A DNA stretch of 64,000 nt from Apis mellifera (GCF_003254395.2 NC_037653.1:868001-932000), one strand, 5' to 3'. Shown: positions 48,996 through 63,516, numbered from the stretch's first letter. Made by a program: numbers and translations. The notes: generated by a model not told the origin, from the sequence alone.

Positions 48996-49696
48996 TCAAT
49001 TTAGGTTTTAAAACTGTCTCATAATAATACATTAATTATTATACATTAATCTGTATTATAATAACACCATTAATAAATATTAATAGTGTTATTATATACT
49101 ATATAATACCACTATTAATATTTCCATATAATAATATAGCATGGATAAAATTCTTTGTACAAATTAAAAAATAATATAGCACAAAATCAGATAAAAATTG
49201 AAAATATAACAAAATTGTATTGGAGAATTTTTAAAAGAATTAAATTTTTCAAATATACATAAATTTGGTAAATTTTGAGATATGATTGATGAAAGATAGT
49301 GAATATTTTATGATTCAATGATAATATAATAGAAAAATTGAATAAGACATACTTACATACATAGAATTGAATAATTTCTAAAATATTCAATTTATTTTAT
49401 GTATTATATATATTTGATTTTTTAAAAATTATTATTATTTAAAGATTATAAAAATATAGTATAAAGAAAAAAATATTATTATATTTTTTATTTATTCTAT
49501 ACACGTAGTATAACTTCTTATTGATTATATTTAATTATATTTAAATAGAATTAAGATATTAAGATACATATATATTGATTAATTTTTAAATACTTCACGA
49601 AATCTTCAATACAATTTTACTATTCTTAGTTCTTTTTAAACCATTTTATCTTTCAGACTTCATTTGTACTATTTTGATCCATGTTAAATAAATAAA

Positions 49697-49698
49697 TA

Positions 49699-49765
<67 letters not shown>
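49697..49765. repeat. (TA)n microsatellite
   Basis: About 30 TA units with one interruption near the start, in the last receptor intron. Confidence 0.95.
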
Positions 49766-49769
<4 letters not shown>

Positions 49770-52327
49770 TTATTTAAAATTATACATATATTTTTTTAAA
49801 GTTATTTATATTATGTATATATATGTATATATATAAGTATAATTATTAGAGAAAAATAAAAATATAAAAAATTGTACGATTATATTATTCCATAAATTTT
49901 AACTTTTTTTCAATTTTGTAATAAACAAGTTTTGAAAAAATCAATTTTAAAAAAATGATAATTTTCCAACTTCGAAAGTATTTCATGTTTTTATAATTAT
50001 TTAATTATTTTAATTCGATTGCTCTTAACATGAAATAATTCTACGAAATTAACGTTCCAATATTTTAAAATAATAATTATAGCTAAAATAAATAATAATT
50101 ATAGCTATAATATGTATTCATTTTTGCTGATATTTTTCAATTTTAAAAACTAAAAGGAGAAAGGAAAAAATCTAATCATATTATGATTAGATAGAACAAA
50201 TCTTTTTTCTAAGAAAAACATCGAGGAAACTTACAAGATCATTCTTGTTTTCAATATAGAAACCAAATAGTTTGGCAAAACATGCGGCAGTGGTGATCAA
50301 TATTGGTTGTTTCGTCCTAATTTCGATGCTGTGTAGAACTGGATAAATTTCAAATAAAAAATATTGAAAATAATAATTGAAATGTACGTATTTGAAAAAG
50401 ATGATGTTTATTTTATTTCTTAATATTACATTACAAAATTTCTTAATATTACATTATATTCTTAATATTAAAATATAAAAATATAAAAATATTTGAAAAT
50501 ACGTATTTTTTTATATATGCAAATTGAAATTATTAATTGAAATGACGTATTTTATAAAATATATTAAAAATATTTATTTAATATATATTTTTCTGGATAT
50601 ACGAGAATAATTATTTCAATTAATAATTCAATTAATCTTAAATTTAAAGAAATTTAAAAGAAAATTTAAAAGAAAATTATTTCAAATATTAATTTTTAAA
50701 GATTACAGCTAAAAGAAGGAAGTAAATCGAATATTATTATCTTTAATCAAAATATATGTTTAAAAAAGAAATATAAATTGAAATAATTCGTAATATCGTT
50801 TAATATCCGTTAAATATTTATTTATTTGTCATTGGTAACGTACATATTTCAAATAGAAAATCAGTTAGATAATTTGATAGTTCTGTATAACAATAATCTT
50901 TTCGTTGGCATTGATGAAAAATATAATCGAAATATACATTTCATATACATATTTAAACAAATATATAAATATATAAATATTTCAAATAATATTTTTATTA
51001 ATATATATAAAGTAAATAATTATTTCAAATTAATCAATGTAATATATTTTAGGAAAATATCTGAAAATATTTCTATTTTATTTCAATTATTATTTTACCC
51101 AGTATTTATTATTAAAAATCATAAATAGCAAAAAAAAGAATTTTGTCTTTATATTTTATTTCTTCTTATAATATATATATATATATATTACAATAAGGAT
51201 TTAATTATTAATAGCAATTCTTAACTATTGTCTAATTTTGTAACGAATTATTTTATGATCAAACAAATTTAATATAATTCAATAACATTTTTTTAAATAG
51301 TTTTTAATATAATTTAATAAAATTTTAATAGATAATTATGAAAGATTATACAAGATCATCATTATTATGATAAAATAACAAATTTATTATTTTAATACCT
51401 TTTAAGTATTAAATCAATTTTAATACTTAGTTATGTGAATAAATAATATCAATAATATCAATCAAAATTGAAATATCAAATTTTTTAAGATTTTATTCTA
51501 GTTTTGCATTTTTTTAAAAATTAAACCTCACTAATATGTAAAACTTTTTTTCATTCTTTTATTCATTTAAGCTATTAATTTCTTTTAAAAATACAAGTAA
51601 AATCGAAATTTCATGTTAATCATCTATTGTATTTATTCAGTTATTATGTTAAAAATATAATAAAAAAATCCGATATATATTATGAATAATAGGAAGAAAA
51701 AAGTGATATTTTTCATCTTCTTCTATTTGTTATCTTAACCAATCTTTCCTATTTATTTAATTATTTAAAGATATAATCTTTGATGTTAAAATCAAATATA
51801 AGAAGTAAACACAGAAAATAAAAGAAAAGGAACAGAATTACATAAAATAGATATAGGGTATAATTAATATATTGTTTTTGGATAAATTTATTCAAATATT
51901 AATTAAAATTATTAGAGTGAAAAATTTTGACAATATAAATAAGATAAATCAACATGAATGATTTTAACAATTTTTTATCATGATAGCAAATTAAAATTGA
52001 AAGTTGCGAATACATATCTTTTTTAACATGTTATCATTGTTTTTTTTATTATATTATATATTTAATTTCTAACAGAATTTTTTTCATCTTTTATTTAAAA
52101 TAAAAGAAAACAAAAAGAATAATTATTTTAAATAAAATTAAGATAGAAATAAACAAACAAACAAAATATAAAAATACAATAATAAAATGAATAACAATAA
52201 ATGAATAAAATAAAATATTTTTAAATAATTATTTTAAATAACGATGTAAATGTTATAATAGTAAAGATCTTTCTAGAATCGTAATTATCTCTCATGATAT
52301 TTGAAATTGTGCGCTATATTAGCCTTT

Positions 52328-52390
52328 TGCGCATGCGTTTCTTTTAATTTGTGACAGTACTGATTCAATTTGAATAGTCAAATCAGTTGG
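52328..52390 (+). promoter_or_regulatory. Promoter-like element: NRF1-type site plus initiator
   Basis: TGCGCATGCGT at 52328-52338 matches the NRF1/Ewg palindrome in 11 of 12 positions. TCAGTT at 52383-52388 is a good insect initiator, and composition rises from here. No downstream element could be fixed. Inference from motifs. Confidence 0.4.
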
Positions 52391-52779
52391 AAACGAACTG
52401 CGATAGTGACAAGTACGAAAGTAAAGAGGACCACTTTTTAGAAGTGAGATTTTTATTAAGATCATTTGAAATCAATATTCGAATTTTTATCGTGATTTAT
52501 AGTGAGATTTAACTACGAATTAGCTGTGAATGTGGATAAAATAACAAAAGAAAAGAAAAATCGTGATTTTGATGTTTTTAATCGAAACATTTTTCTCAAT
52601 CGTATATTATATTAATATTGAGAACGTACTTGCAAACAATATTAACATAATTAAAACATCGTGTATTACCTTTTTATATAACGAAAAGCAATTTTATTAA
52701 TATTTTAATAATCGTTATGAAAAAAATTATAATTTTAGAACGGTTAAAAGAAATGATTTGAAGATGATAGTTAACCTTT

Positions 52780-52938
52780 ATGATCACGAACAGAAGAGTG
52801 TGGAACATTCGAGAAATTGAAGCAAAAAAAGAAGAAAGTAAAAAACGTAAACAATTAGCAGTTATTGAAGAGAGAGCTGTATTAGAGAAAAAGTCAGCGC
52901 TATATAAACAAATCGTAAACGGAACATACGAAAGGTAA
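52780..52938 (+). CDS. Small hypothetical ORF, 52 aa, Lys/Glu-rich
   Basis: ATG at 52780, TAA at 52936-52938. The product begins MITNRRVWNIREIEAKKEE and ends KQIVNGTYER; its middle is highly charged and could form a helix or coiled coil. It follows the promoter-like element at 52328-52390 and precedes a consensus donor (TAG|GTAAGT at 53019). A second donor-like GTAATG overlaps its stop, so it may instead be the start of a spliced protein. No family recognised; it could also be a uORF of a longer 5' exon (52385-53018). Confidence 0.35.
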   Translation: MITNRRVWNIREIEAKKEESKKRKQLAVIEERAVLEKKSALYKQIVNGTYER

Positions 52939-55900
52939 TGCGAAGGTAAAGATGATAATAATTACCAACGGTACACAAATTCAAATAAGAATCGATAAAG
53001 AAGAATCAAGAATCATAGGTAAGTTTATTTAAGTCAATTAATGATGCAAATAAAAGAAAGCGCGGGAGATTCATACAATATAACGTTCAAATTTACATAG
53101 TGTGAAATTATGTATTATATATGAATTATAATTTATACATTATATATTATACATTATATTATACAATATTATACATTAAGAAATTATATATTTAAAAACT
53201 ATATTTAAATATTTAATTAATATTTAAATATAAAATATAAAATATAAATATTTAATAAATACCATAATAGATTATGGTATTTAAATATTATAGATGAATT
53301 TTATTTCCTAATACATGAAAATTAATATTATTTTTTTAAAGTTAAATTTTTTTTATTATATTTTACTCATTTCGAAGATCAAAATGAATTATGTATTTGC
53401 AACTTAAAAATTCATTTTTTAAAAAATAAAGGTCTAGAATTTAATTAAATACCTTTATATGCCTGCAAAAATTTTTTTACACTTTTGTTAAGAAATTATT
53501 ATAAAAATTATTAATAAAAAGACAATCAATCTAATTAATGTATATTCTAATTAATGTATATGTCTTATATATATGTCTTAAATATAATATATAATATAAA
53601 TATAATATCTTATTTATATAATATATATCTCAAGGATTCCCTCTAAATATTAGTTTTGCCAAATATAATATAATTATTATAATAACTAATAAATATAATA
53701 AATGAAATATATAATAAATGAAAATAAATGAATAATATAATAAATACGAATATAATAAATATTATTTATGTTATTTTCTAATAATTGAAGTAAATGTCAT
53801 TCAAAAAATTTTATGTCTAGAGAAATAACGTTAAAATATTCTATAAGTTTGAAAATGAATATATAGTAGAACTTCTATTATTCGAATATTTAATATTTAA
53901 TATCCGAATGTTTTACTAAAGAAACATTCTATTATTCGAACTATCTTTACACGCAATAATGTAAATAAAGACCTTTTTTTATCACTACAGTGAAAAAAAA
54001 AATACAACTGTTTAATTTAAAATTGATATTGTATATGGTATTTACAAAAATATTGAAACATGAACTTGTGCTTATATACATTATTTATCTTGTAAAAACT
54101 CATGAAATGTTCATGTTATCTCACATTCTAATTATAAGTGTATCTTTAAATTTATCATCTAAAAATAAATACTATTACTGATTTATATACTATATATATT
54201 CTTAATTCTTTAATGTTTGAATAATCATAAATGATTTGATTTTTGTATAATGACATATTCAAAATGAAATTTCTTTTGTTATGAAAATTTTGTAAAAAAT
54301 AAAAAAGCATATTTTTTTTTATTAATAATAAATAAATCAAGTAGATTGGCAAGTATAATCGTTATATATATTTACAAAACAAAATTTTACCATTAAATGA
54401 TTAATATAACAAGTAACTAATTGAAAACTTTTGCAAAAAAATGATTTTAAAATTGTAAAGATTGGAATTTCAAAAATTACATTGAATAAATATATTATTA
54501 TAATTATTATAAATTATTATAATTATTATAGTTATTATATATTATATAAGAATTAAATTTAATTTTTGTACTAATTGATAATATATAAAATATATAAAAT
54601 ATATAAAACTTCAACAAATATAATTTTATTAAAAAGTAGATTTATCCAGTTTTTGAACTAAACGGAACTAAACGGTTTTACTTCTTATCTGTAGAATAAG
54701 TACAATTTTATTTTAGATTTAGAAGATATTAATTATCTTCATTGAAGATAATTAAGATTTATTTGTATTAATCTTTAAAAGTTGTTAATTCTTTCTTTTT
54801 CCGTTTTGCTGAAAAATTTTAAATTTTAAATGATACAGAAATTGCTATTATTTGCTATGATTTGAAATTTCTCAAGAATGATAATTCTTAAACTTTATAA
54901 TTTTTGATAACTTTAGTTATTGATATTGATTTATAAAGAAGAAAACTTTAATATTTTAATATTTATTCTTGTCTAGGTTACTCAAAATTTATAAAATGAA
55001 AAAATAGACATTAAATATAATACAAAATTCCATAAAATTTTTATAAAACATCAGAATTCTTTTACTTGAACTAATATTACTTTAATGAAATTTTATAACA
55101 AGTTATAAATTATTAGTATTAATAAACTTTTGTGCAATAATAACATATTTCACAATTATGTATATCAATATACATTTTTATCAGTATTTATATCAATTAT
55201 TTATATTTTTCATTTCTAGAATCTGGAATATAATATCACAAATAGAACAAAACTTGCAAAATAATATATAAATATTTACAAAAATTCAATATTTCAAATA
55301 TTTACAAAAATTTTTTTATTAAAATTTAATTATTGGTAAATCTGAAATATATATTTTACTTTATTAATTGTTAACTAATTGTTAACTATTTCTAATTAAA
55401 ATTATGTTACACTACATAATTATTTCTTTATAATTTATTTTAATTTAAAAAAATAATACAATAATACACAAATATGTAGAAAAAATTATTTATAATTTTT
55501 TTTTGCAAAATAAATTAGTTTTCGTAAATACTTTATATTTTATTGCGATTGATCATTAAATTATTTCCTTCGTAAAATGAATAAATTGTGATAACTTATA
55601 ATTTTGATCGAAATATTTTATTATAAATTTTGTTTTATCGAAGAGATAAAGAATACATTTAAATTACTTATTATATTTACCTATAAGTAAATATAAGATA
55701 GAGAATGAACGTTTCAATTCGCCTCGATATTCATTACATCCCATTTCTTTACTTCTATTAATTTTGAATATATTTCAAAAGGATTTCTTCGATATCCATT
55801 TTTTTTTATGCTTCCTGTCTTATATTTTAATTTTCTTTAATATTTGTTTTTATATAAAAACTATCTTAAGTTGATTATATTGATTAAAATTGACAAATAT

Positions 55901-56064
55901 ATAATTTGATTATACTCTCTTCTTGTAGAAAAGAATCTCTTCTATATTACTAAAAGAAATTCTCTTAAATTGGTTATATTACTTAAATTGATAAATATAT
56001 ATATAAATATAATATATTATAATATATTATAATATATAATAATATATAGTCATTAATATATTTT

Positions 56065-57630
56065 TTTTTTATTCTCTTTGTATTTCCTGTCTTTTCCGGG
56101 TCACACACTCGTTGTAGTTTTCTTAAATTTTTTTTCTTATAAAATAGAATTTCATCTATAAAAAAATCTCAAGTTGATTAAATGTATAATTCGATTGTAA
56201 TAAGTTATTGACATTTTTTTTGTCCTCTTTATGCTTTTTATGTTGGTTGAATACACCATGGCTATTTCAAATCATTTTTTCTAGAAAAGAATTTCTTCTA
56301 TAAACAAAAAGCGATTATAAGTTTTTTTTTTTATTCTTTTTGTATTTCCCGTCTTCTCCGGGTCACACACTCGTTGTAGCTTTCTTAAATTTTTTTTCTT
56401 ATAAAATAGAATTTCATCTATAAAAAAATCTCAAGTTGATTAAATGTATAATTCGATTGTAATAAGTTATTGACATTTTTTTTGTCCTCTTTATGCTTTT
56501 TATGTTGGTTGAATACACCATGGCTATTTCAAATCATTTTTTCTAGAAAAGAATTTCTTCTATAAACAAAAAGCGATTATAAGTTTTTTTTTTTATTCTT
56601 TTTGTATTTCCCGTCTTCTCCGGGTCACACACTCGTTGTAGCTTTCTTAAATTTTTTTTCTTATAAAATAGAATTTCATCTATAAAAAAATCTCAAGTTG
56701 ATTAAATGTATAATTCGATTGTAATAAGTTATTGACATTTTTTTTGTCCTCTTTATGCTTTTTATGTTGGTTGAATACACCATGGCTATTTCAAATCATT
56801 TTTTCTAGAAAAGAATTTCTTCTATAAACAAAAAGCGATTATAAGTTTTTTTTTTTATTCTTTTTGTATTTCCCGTCTTCTCCGGGTCACACACTCGTTG
56901 TAGCTTTCTTAAATTTTTTTTCTTATAAAATAGAATTTCATCTATAAAAAAATCTCAAGTTGATTAAATGTATAATTCGATTGTAATAAGTTATTGACAT
57001 TTTTTTTGTCCTCTTTATGCTTTTTATATTGGTTGAATACACCATGGCTTTTTCAAATCATTTTTTCTAGAAAAGAATTTCTTCTAAACAAAAAGCGATT
57101 ATAAGTTTTTTTTTTTATTCTTTTTATATTTCCTGTCTTCTCCGGGTCACACACTCGTTGTAGCTTTCTTAAATTTTTTTTCTTATAAAATAGAATTTCA
57201 TCTATAAAAAAATCTCAAGTTGATTAAATGTATAATTCGATTGTAATAAGTTATTGACATTTTTTTTTGTTCTCTTTATGCTTTTTATGTTGGTTGAATA
57301 CACCATGGCTTTTTCAAATTATTTTTTCTAGAAAAGAATTTCTTTTATGAATAAAAAGCGATTATAAGTTTTTTTTTTTATTCTTTTTGTATTTCCTGTC
57401 TTCTCCGGGTCACACACTCGTTGTAGCTTTCTTAAATTTTTTCTTTTTGTAAAATAGAATTTCATCTATAAAAAAATCTTAAGTCGATTAAATGTATAAT
57501 TCGATTGTAATAAGTTATTGACATTTTTTTGTTCTTTTTATGCTTTTTATGTATTTGAATACACCATGGTTTCTTCAAATCATTTTTTCTAGAAAAGAGT
57601 TTCTTTTATGAACAAAAAGCGATTATAAAT
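56065..57630. repeat. Tandem satellite, about 262-bp unit, six copies
   Basis: The marker GGGTCACACACTCG recurs at 56098, 56360, 56622, 56884, 57144 and 57407, giving periods of 262, 262, 262, 260 and 263. Units 2-4 are almost identical, while units 1, 5 and 6 carry small changes. A weaker, older relative precedes it at about 55790-55990. Each unit has one CCATGG and a poly-T block; no ORF spans a unit. Confidence 0.95.
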
Positions 57631-58735
57631 TGCTTCAATGTATAATTTGAGTAGATTTTATATTTTCTTATTGTACATAATATATTGTATATATTGTACA
57701 TATATATATTCATGATATTCACTAAGTCCTGCTGAACACGAACATTGTTCATAATTTTCAAAATTACGATTAAGTTACGTAATATATTTGTTTGTAACAA
57801 TTGATTTGCTATTTTATATTTTTATATTTCTTTCGACAATTTGATCAATGTATATAATATCAGCCGAAGATCATTACTTTACTGTTTTTATAATTTTTTA
57901 TATTTACAAAATTTCTAAACAAGATATTCGAGACTATATGTTTTTTATATTTAAATAAACAAAATAAGTCTAGTAATTGAAGAGAACTGTAACTTTTTTT
58001 CTGTTACAAATAAAAAAAATTGTAAAATAATTTTGCATTATTATTTAGTTTATTTGAAGTATAATGTGAAAAATAAGAAAAGATTAATTATGATTCATTT
58101 AATTTAACTAGGATAAAATATCAAATCATGTGTTGTATATATATATAATATTATAATAATTAAAATCTTAAAATGATAATTGTCTTTCTTACATATAATA
58201 GAATTTTTCAATATTTCGAAAATGATATTTAAAATTTTAAAACGATAATTTTTTTCTTTTTGAAGTGAGTTTGAATTTATAAAATTCTGGTTTATTAGAA
58301 CTTATGTATTTTTCATAGAAAATATATCTTATTTTCATACTTTTTGTTGCAATTTTTAATATATCTTCTACATTAAATTTATATTTTACAATCATACAAA
58401 GTTCAATAATACAATAATACAATAATACAATAAACATAATTTAGTGAATTAGACATTTTATAATTTTCCTAATGTCGATAGTGCAGTTTTCTTATAATCA
58501 GCCGATCAACTTATTTTGTATTTTTATAGTTACTTTTATAGTAGAAATATATATATAAGCTCTTGTAATTTCTATATTATATATATCATATATATAACAT
58601 GTTATATATAACATGTTATCAACATATCTACATGTTGGAACAATGTATTCAAGTATATCAATATGTATATACATGCAAATAGTTTTTCTATGCGTTTTTC
58701 TGTACAAACACTGTTTATCTTTTCATCGGTTTTGT

Positions 58736-59600
58736 TTCATTTTTTGTTCTTGAAATCAAAACTTATCAATATATAAATCAATATATCTATATCTATGTCG
58801 ATGTCTAAGTTTGAAATGAATCATAATTATATAAGTATCATTCAAATATAATATGAGTGCTGTTTTCACATGTTCTTTCATTCTTGAAATCAAAACTTCT
58901 TAAATCAATATATCTATATCTATGTCGATGTCTAAGTTGAAAAAATCATAATTATATAAGTATTTAAATATAATATGAGTGCTGTTTCCACATGTTCTTT
59001 TGTTTTTGAAACTTATTAAATCAATATATTTATGTCTTTGTTGATGTCTAAGTTGAAAAAATCATAATTATATAAGTATTTAAATATAATATGAGTGCTG
59101 TTTCCACATGTTGTTTTGTTTTTGAAACTTATTAAATCAATATATTTATGTCTTTGTTGATGTCTAAGTTGAAAAAATTATAATTATATAAGTATTTAAA
59201 TATAATATGAGTGCTGTTTCCACATGTGCTTTTGTTTTTGAAACTTATTAAATCAATATATTTATGTCTTTGTTGATGTCTAAGTTTGAAACGAATCATA
59301 ATTATATAAGTTTTTATTATTCAAATATAATAAGTGCTGCTTCCATGTCATCATAATGAATGATTAATTTTTGGATATGTTAGTCAAGTTCATTGGTCCA
59401 CATATTCTTTTATTTTTGAAATCAAAACTTATTAAATCAATATATCTATGTCTATGTTGATATCTAAGTTTGAAATAAATCATAATTATATAAGTGTTAT
59501 TCAAATATAATATGAGTGCTGTTTCCATGTCATCATAATCAATGATTGATTTTTGGATATGTTAGTCAAGTTCATTGGTTCACATTGGAAAATTGACACA
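58736..59600. repeat. Tandem array, about 116-124-bp unit, with a longer variant
   Basis: The marker ATGAGTGCTG recurs at 58853, 58975, 59091 and 59207, in altered form (TAAGTGCTG) at 59331, and again at 59512. The last two units carry an extra about 60-bp insert containing GGATATGTTAGTCAAGTTC. Six units in all. Confidence 0.9.
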
Positions 59601-62600
59601 ATTGATCCAAATTATATAAAGATTGCAAGTTGTTGCTATGTTACAAATAACTTTTATTATAATATTAAATTTTTAATTTCGTAAAATAATTTTTTTATTG
59701 CTGCAAGTGAAAAATAAAATATATTCAAAATATAGAATAAAAATTTATTGATAATAACAATATTAATATGAATTTTTATAAATTTTTTATATCGAATATA
59801 TATAATCATATTCTAAAATTCAAAATATAAAGTTTATTGATATCAACAATGATAAGATAGACTTTTGTAAACATTTCTAATGTAAAAATATTTACATATA
59901 ATACACATAGTTTTATTCTATGCTTCATTCAAAATATAAATTATAATTTTTATTATTTATTAATAATAAAAATAATAAGATAAAATTTAATTTAAGTTGT
60001 ATATAATTTCATGTTCAATCGAATCGAATTCGAATTTTATAGTCTAATTGTATGATTCTAAATCTAGAATTGCTAAAATATTAATAATAAAAAATAAATA
60101 AGATTCAAGATTTCGTTTCATTTATTCGAATTTTTCTGGTTTTTTTATTCTTATTATTTTTTTTATAGCATGTATTTTATTGCTCTATAAATTTTTTTAA
60201 TATCCGGAATATTAACAATTTTATTCCAATAATTATTATGTAAAACAAAATGCAATGTGAATAAAATCACAAAAATATTTTTAAAAATATATATATTTCT
60301 TTCGTTCATGCTTTATCAATCCATAATGTTAATTAATTCGAATGTTTTTAATTCTATTATTTATTATCGTTTTTTATTTTTTTTATTATCGTTCAATCTT
60401 GAAATTTAAATTCTTAATCTAATAAATAAAAGAAGTAAGATTCCAATATATTTGTTCCAATATATATTCTATTTCAAATAAAATAGAATACATCTAGCTC
60501 TATTGAACAAAAAAAACAGATTTAAGGGTTTCAATATTAGCAAATTAAAATATTAAAAATTCAAATAAAATTAAAAACAAAAATAATTGAAGATTTCATC
60601 ATTAAGTTTTAACTAGTCGCAAGTTAATATGTGACTTCTTATAATCTTGAATTTTTACTGTTTGTTTGAAATTTTCTTGAATCGTATTTTATTTCTACAA
60701 AATTTTTTTTCAATTGTATAAAAAATTATGTCATACTAAATAAAAAATATTGTTTAAAAATTATGTTTATTTATGCTTTCTTATTGTTTCAATCTATTAT
60801 TTATTTTTCTAATATTTCCATATTATTATTTTATATTCAAAGAAATAAATTTTAATCTTTTAAATGATTTTAATTGCAAAAAAATATTAAATACAGGATG
60901 TCTTAATTTTTTTGACCAAATTTTGAATTTTTAATCTATTCTGTTAAAAATAAAAAAAAATCATTTAAAAAATTTCATATAAATATATTATTGGAAATAT
61001 TATTAAAAAGTTATATATAGCAATAAAATGAAATATAAAATGATAAATAATAATATATAATAAAAGTGCGTTACTATTTAAAAAATATAATCAATAATAT
61101 TTATATATAGTACATTAAAAAATGTAATAATATTTTTACAATTCCAATTACAACTCCATTTCAAATGTCATTATATTTTTGTTAATACAAAATTGATAAT
61201 TATAAAAGATTAAATTCCAAATTCTTTGAAATTCATTTTGATTTTAAAAATATATATTATCAAAATTTGGTTGGAAAAATTAGGATATATTAAAATTCAA
61301 AAACTATTTAAAACAAGTATGATATAAAATAATTCAAAATCTGTTAGATAATTTATCACTTTATAACAATTGTTTATATTTTTCCATTTTTGTGTCCATT
61401 TTCAATATTTAGACCAATAATTCATATGCATGCTCTTTCATTATTTATAGTATAATAATGATATAATTGCATAAAACCAAATAATATTTTACAATATTTT
61501 CCACAAATATTGGGTTAAATTATAAATCGTATGAGAATTGAAGTTTAATAAAAAATAAGGCACATTCGATGGCTGTATTTTTTATATATAAATATTTGTA
61601 TTCCTATCACCACTATCATGAAGAAGATATAAATCCTCATGTTGTCCACAATCTGATGGAGTCATAATATTTTCTGTAAATATAAATTTAAATTAATTAA
61701 TGGAATTTGAAACTCTACTAATTATTATTATTATAATATATCTAATATATATTTGACAACATGTCTTATTGTTTTATATATTAATATTGTATTCCTTTCA
61801 CTGGCATCACCGAGTCGTGAACAGTTATTATTTATAATTTTGGTAGAGGAATTTAAAAATTGTTTTGCTTTAATCTTTTATATAAAAAGTAATTTTATAT
61901 TAGAGTGCGTGAACACTATTATTCTAAATGCAATTGACATAATAACATTTCAGTGATGCTGCACATATAAATTAAAACGATTTAAAAAATTAAAAATAAT
62001 TTTATGCTTTCTTGATTTAATTTACTTTTACTTATTTTATATGAATAAAAACTTTTTGAGAAGAAGTCAAATAAAAGATTTTAAAAACTGCAAAACTTTA
62101 ATTCATAAAATATTCATAAAAAATATTCAATAAAATTATATTTATTTATAAGTAATTTGATATTATTTTGTGAAATTTATTTTTTATTTTCTTTAATTAT
62201 ATATATATTTTTTTTTTAAATATCCTGGAAATAAAATATATACATTGATCTAGAATTTGTTTTCCATGTATTAAAGTTTTATGTAATTATATCCATATAA
62301 TCATTGGATATATATAAATTTTTGTTATAAATTATTTAATATTCGTAATACAATTAAATAATCAAAATATATTTTAAATTTTAAAATTTTATGTTCAAAA
62401 TGTTTAAAAATTATCTAAAATGAATAATATTCTGAATTTTTGAAGAATTTCTATATAATAGAATATTGAAAAAATTTTTCCAAAATAATGAATTTTGATA
62501 CATTTGATATAAAGAAGCGAGATTTTGTTGTTTTCTTTTTTTATTCTCTAATCTGCATGGCACAAAAAAGAATCAGTTACAATTTCTTAAGATATTTAGC

Positions 62601-63340
62601 TTTCTCTTTTTAGAGTTCATTCTCTTCTCTTTAATAAAAAATATTAAATTAATTTTAAAATATATTTCAATATATTCCAACTCGTATATATTCATACAAT
62701 AATTTCCAAGCAATTTCTTAGTCAATGTAAGACAATACGAAATTATTCTCCTTTGTTGAATAACAAATTATTCTTTTGAATGATAAAATTATTAAATTAT
62801 TTTTATATTATTCCAAAATTTTTTTAATAATTGTTTGCAATTTTTTTGGATTTTATATACATTATAATGTAAGTAGGGAAAATTATGTTGCAATGATAAA
62901 TAAATTATATAATAATAATAATTATTATCAAAATTTAAAAATAATATAAATTTAATGTTTTTTATACTCATGTCATCCAATCCTAATATTTTAAAATTTA
63001 ATAAATGAAAAAAAAATCGTACAGCAAGTTTAGGCGCAGGAAAAAGTCGTTTTTAAATATCCTTCCTATCTAGATCTATACGCATTCAATTACGAGCAAA
63101 ATTTTTTAATATTTTTATAAATTGAATTTTCTATGTGATGCAAGATATCTTTGAGAAAAAAAAATAAAACTAGAGATTTCACGCTTTAAAATAAATTCGA
63201 GTTTATTGTTATATAATTTTTTTTTATAAAGTTATATTGATTTAAAACAATTTTATATAGAATATTATATAATATATAAAAGTATATATAATATATTTTA
63301 ATATATATATATATATATATAATTTATTGAATATTTATTC

Positions 63341-63516
63341 AATAAATTTATTAAATTGAAATTCGTATAAAATGAAGTAAGACAACATAAAATAAAAAGA
63401 AGTAACTTATTTTCATCTCAACATTGTCTTGTTTTATTTCTATCTCTCTTTATTTAAGCAAAGCTTATTATTTAATAAATAAGTGAAATTTTTATATATC
63501 AATTTTTATATTTTCC
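63341..63516. repeat. Dispersed palindromic element, copy E
   Basis: The left arm has AAAATGAAGTAAGACAA (63370-63386). The right arm has the mirrored TTGTCTTG, TCTCTCTTTATTTAAGC and AAGCTTATTATT (to about 63475). Confidence 0.55.
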
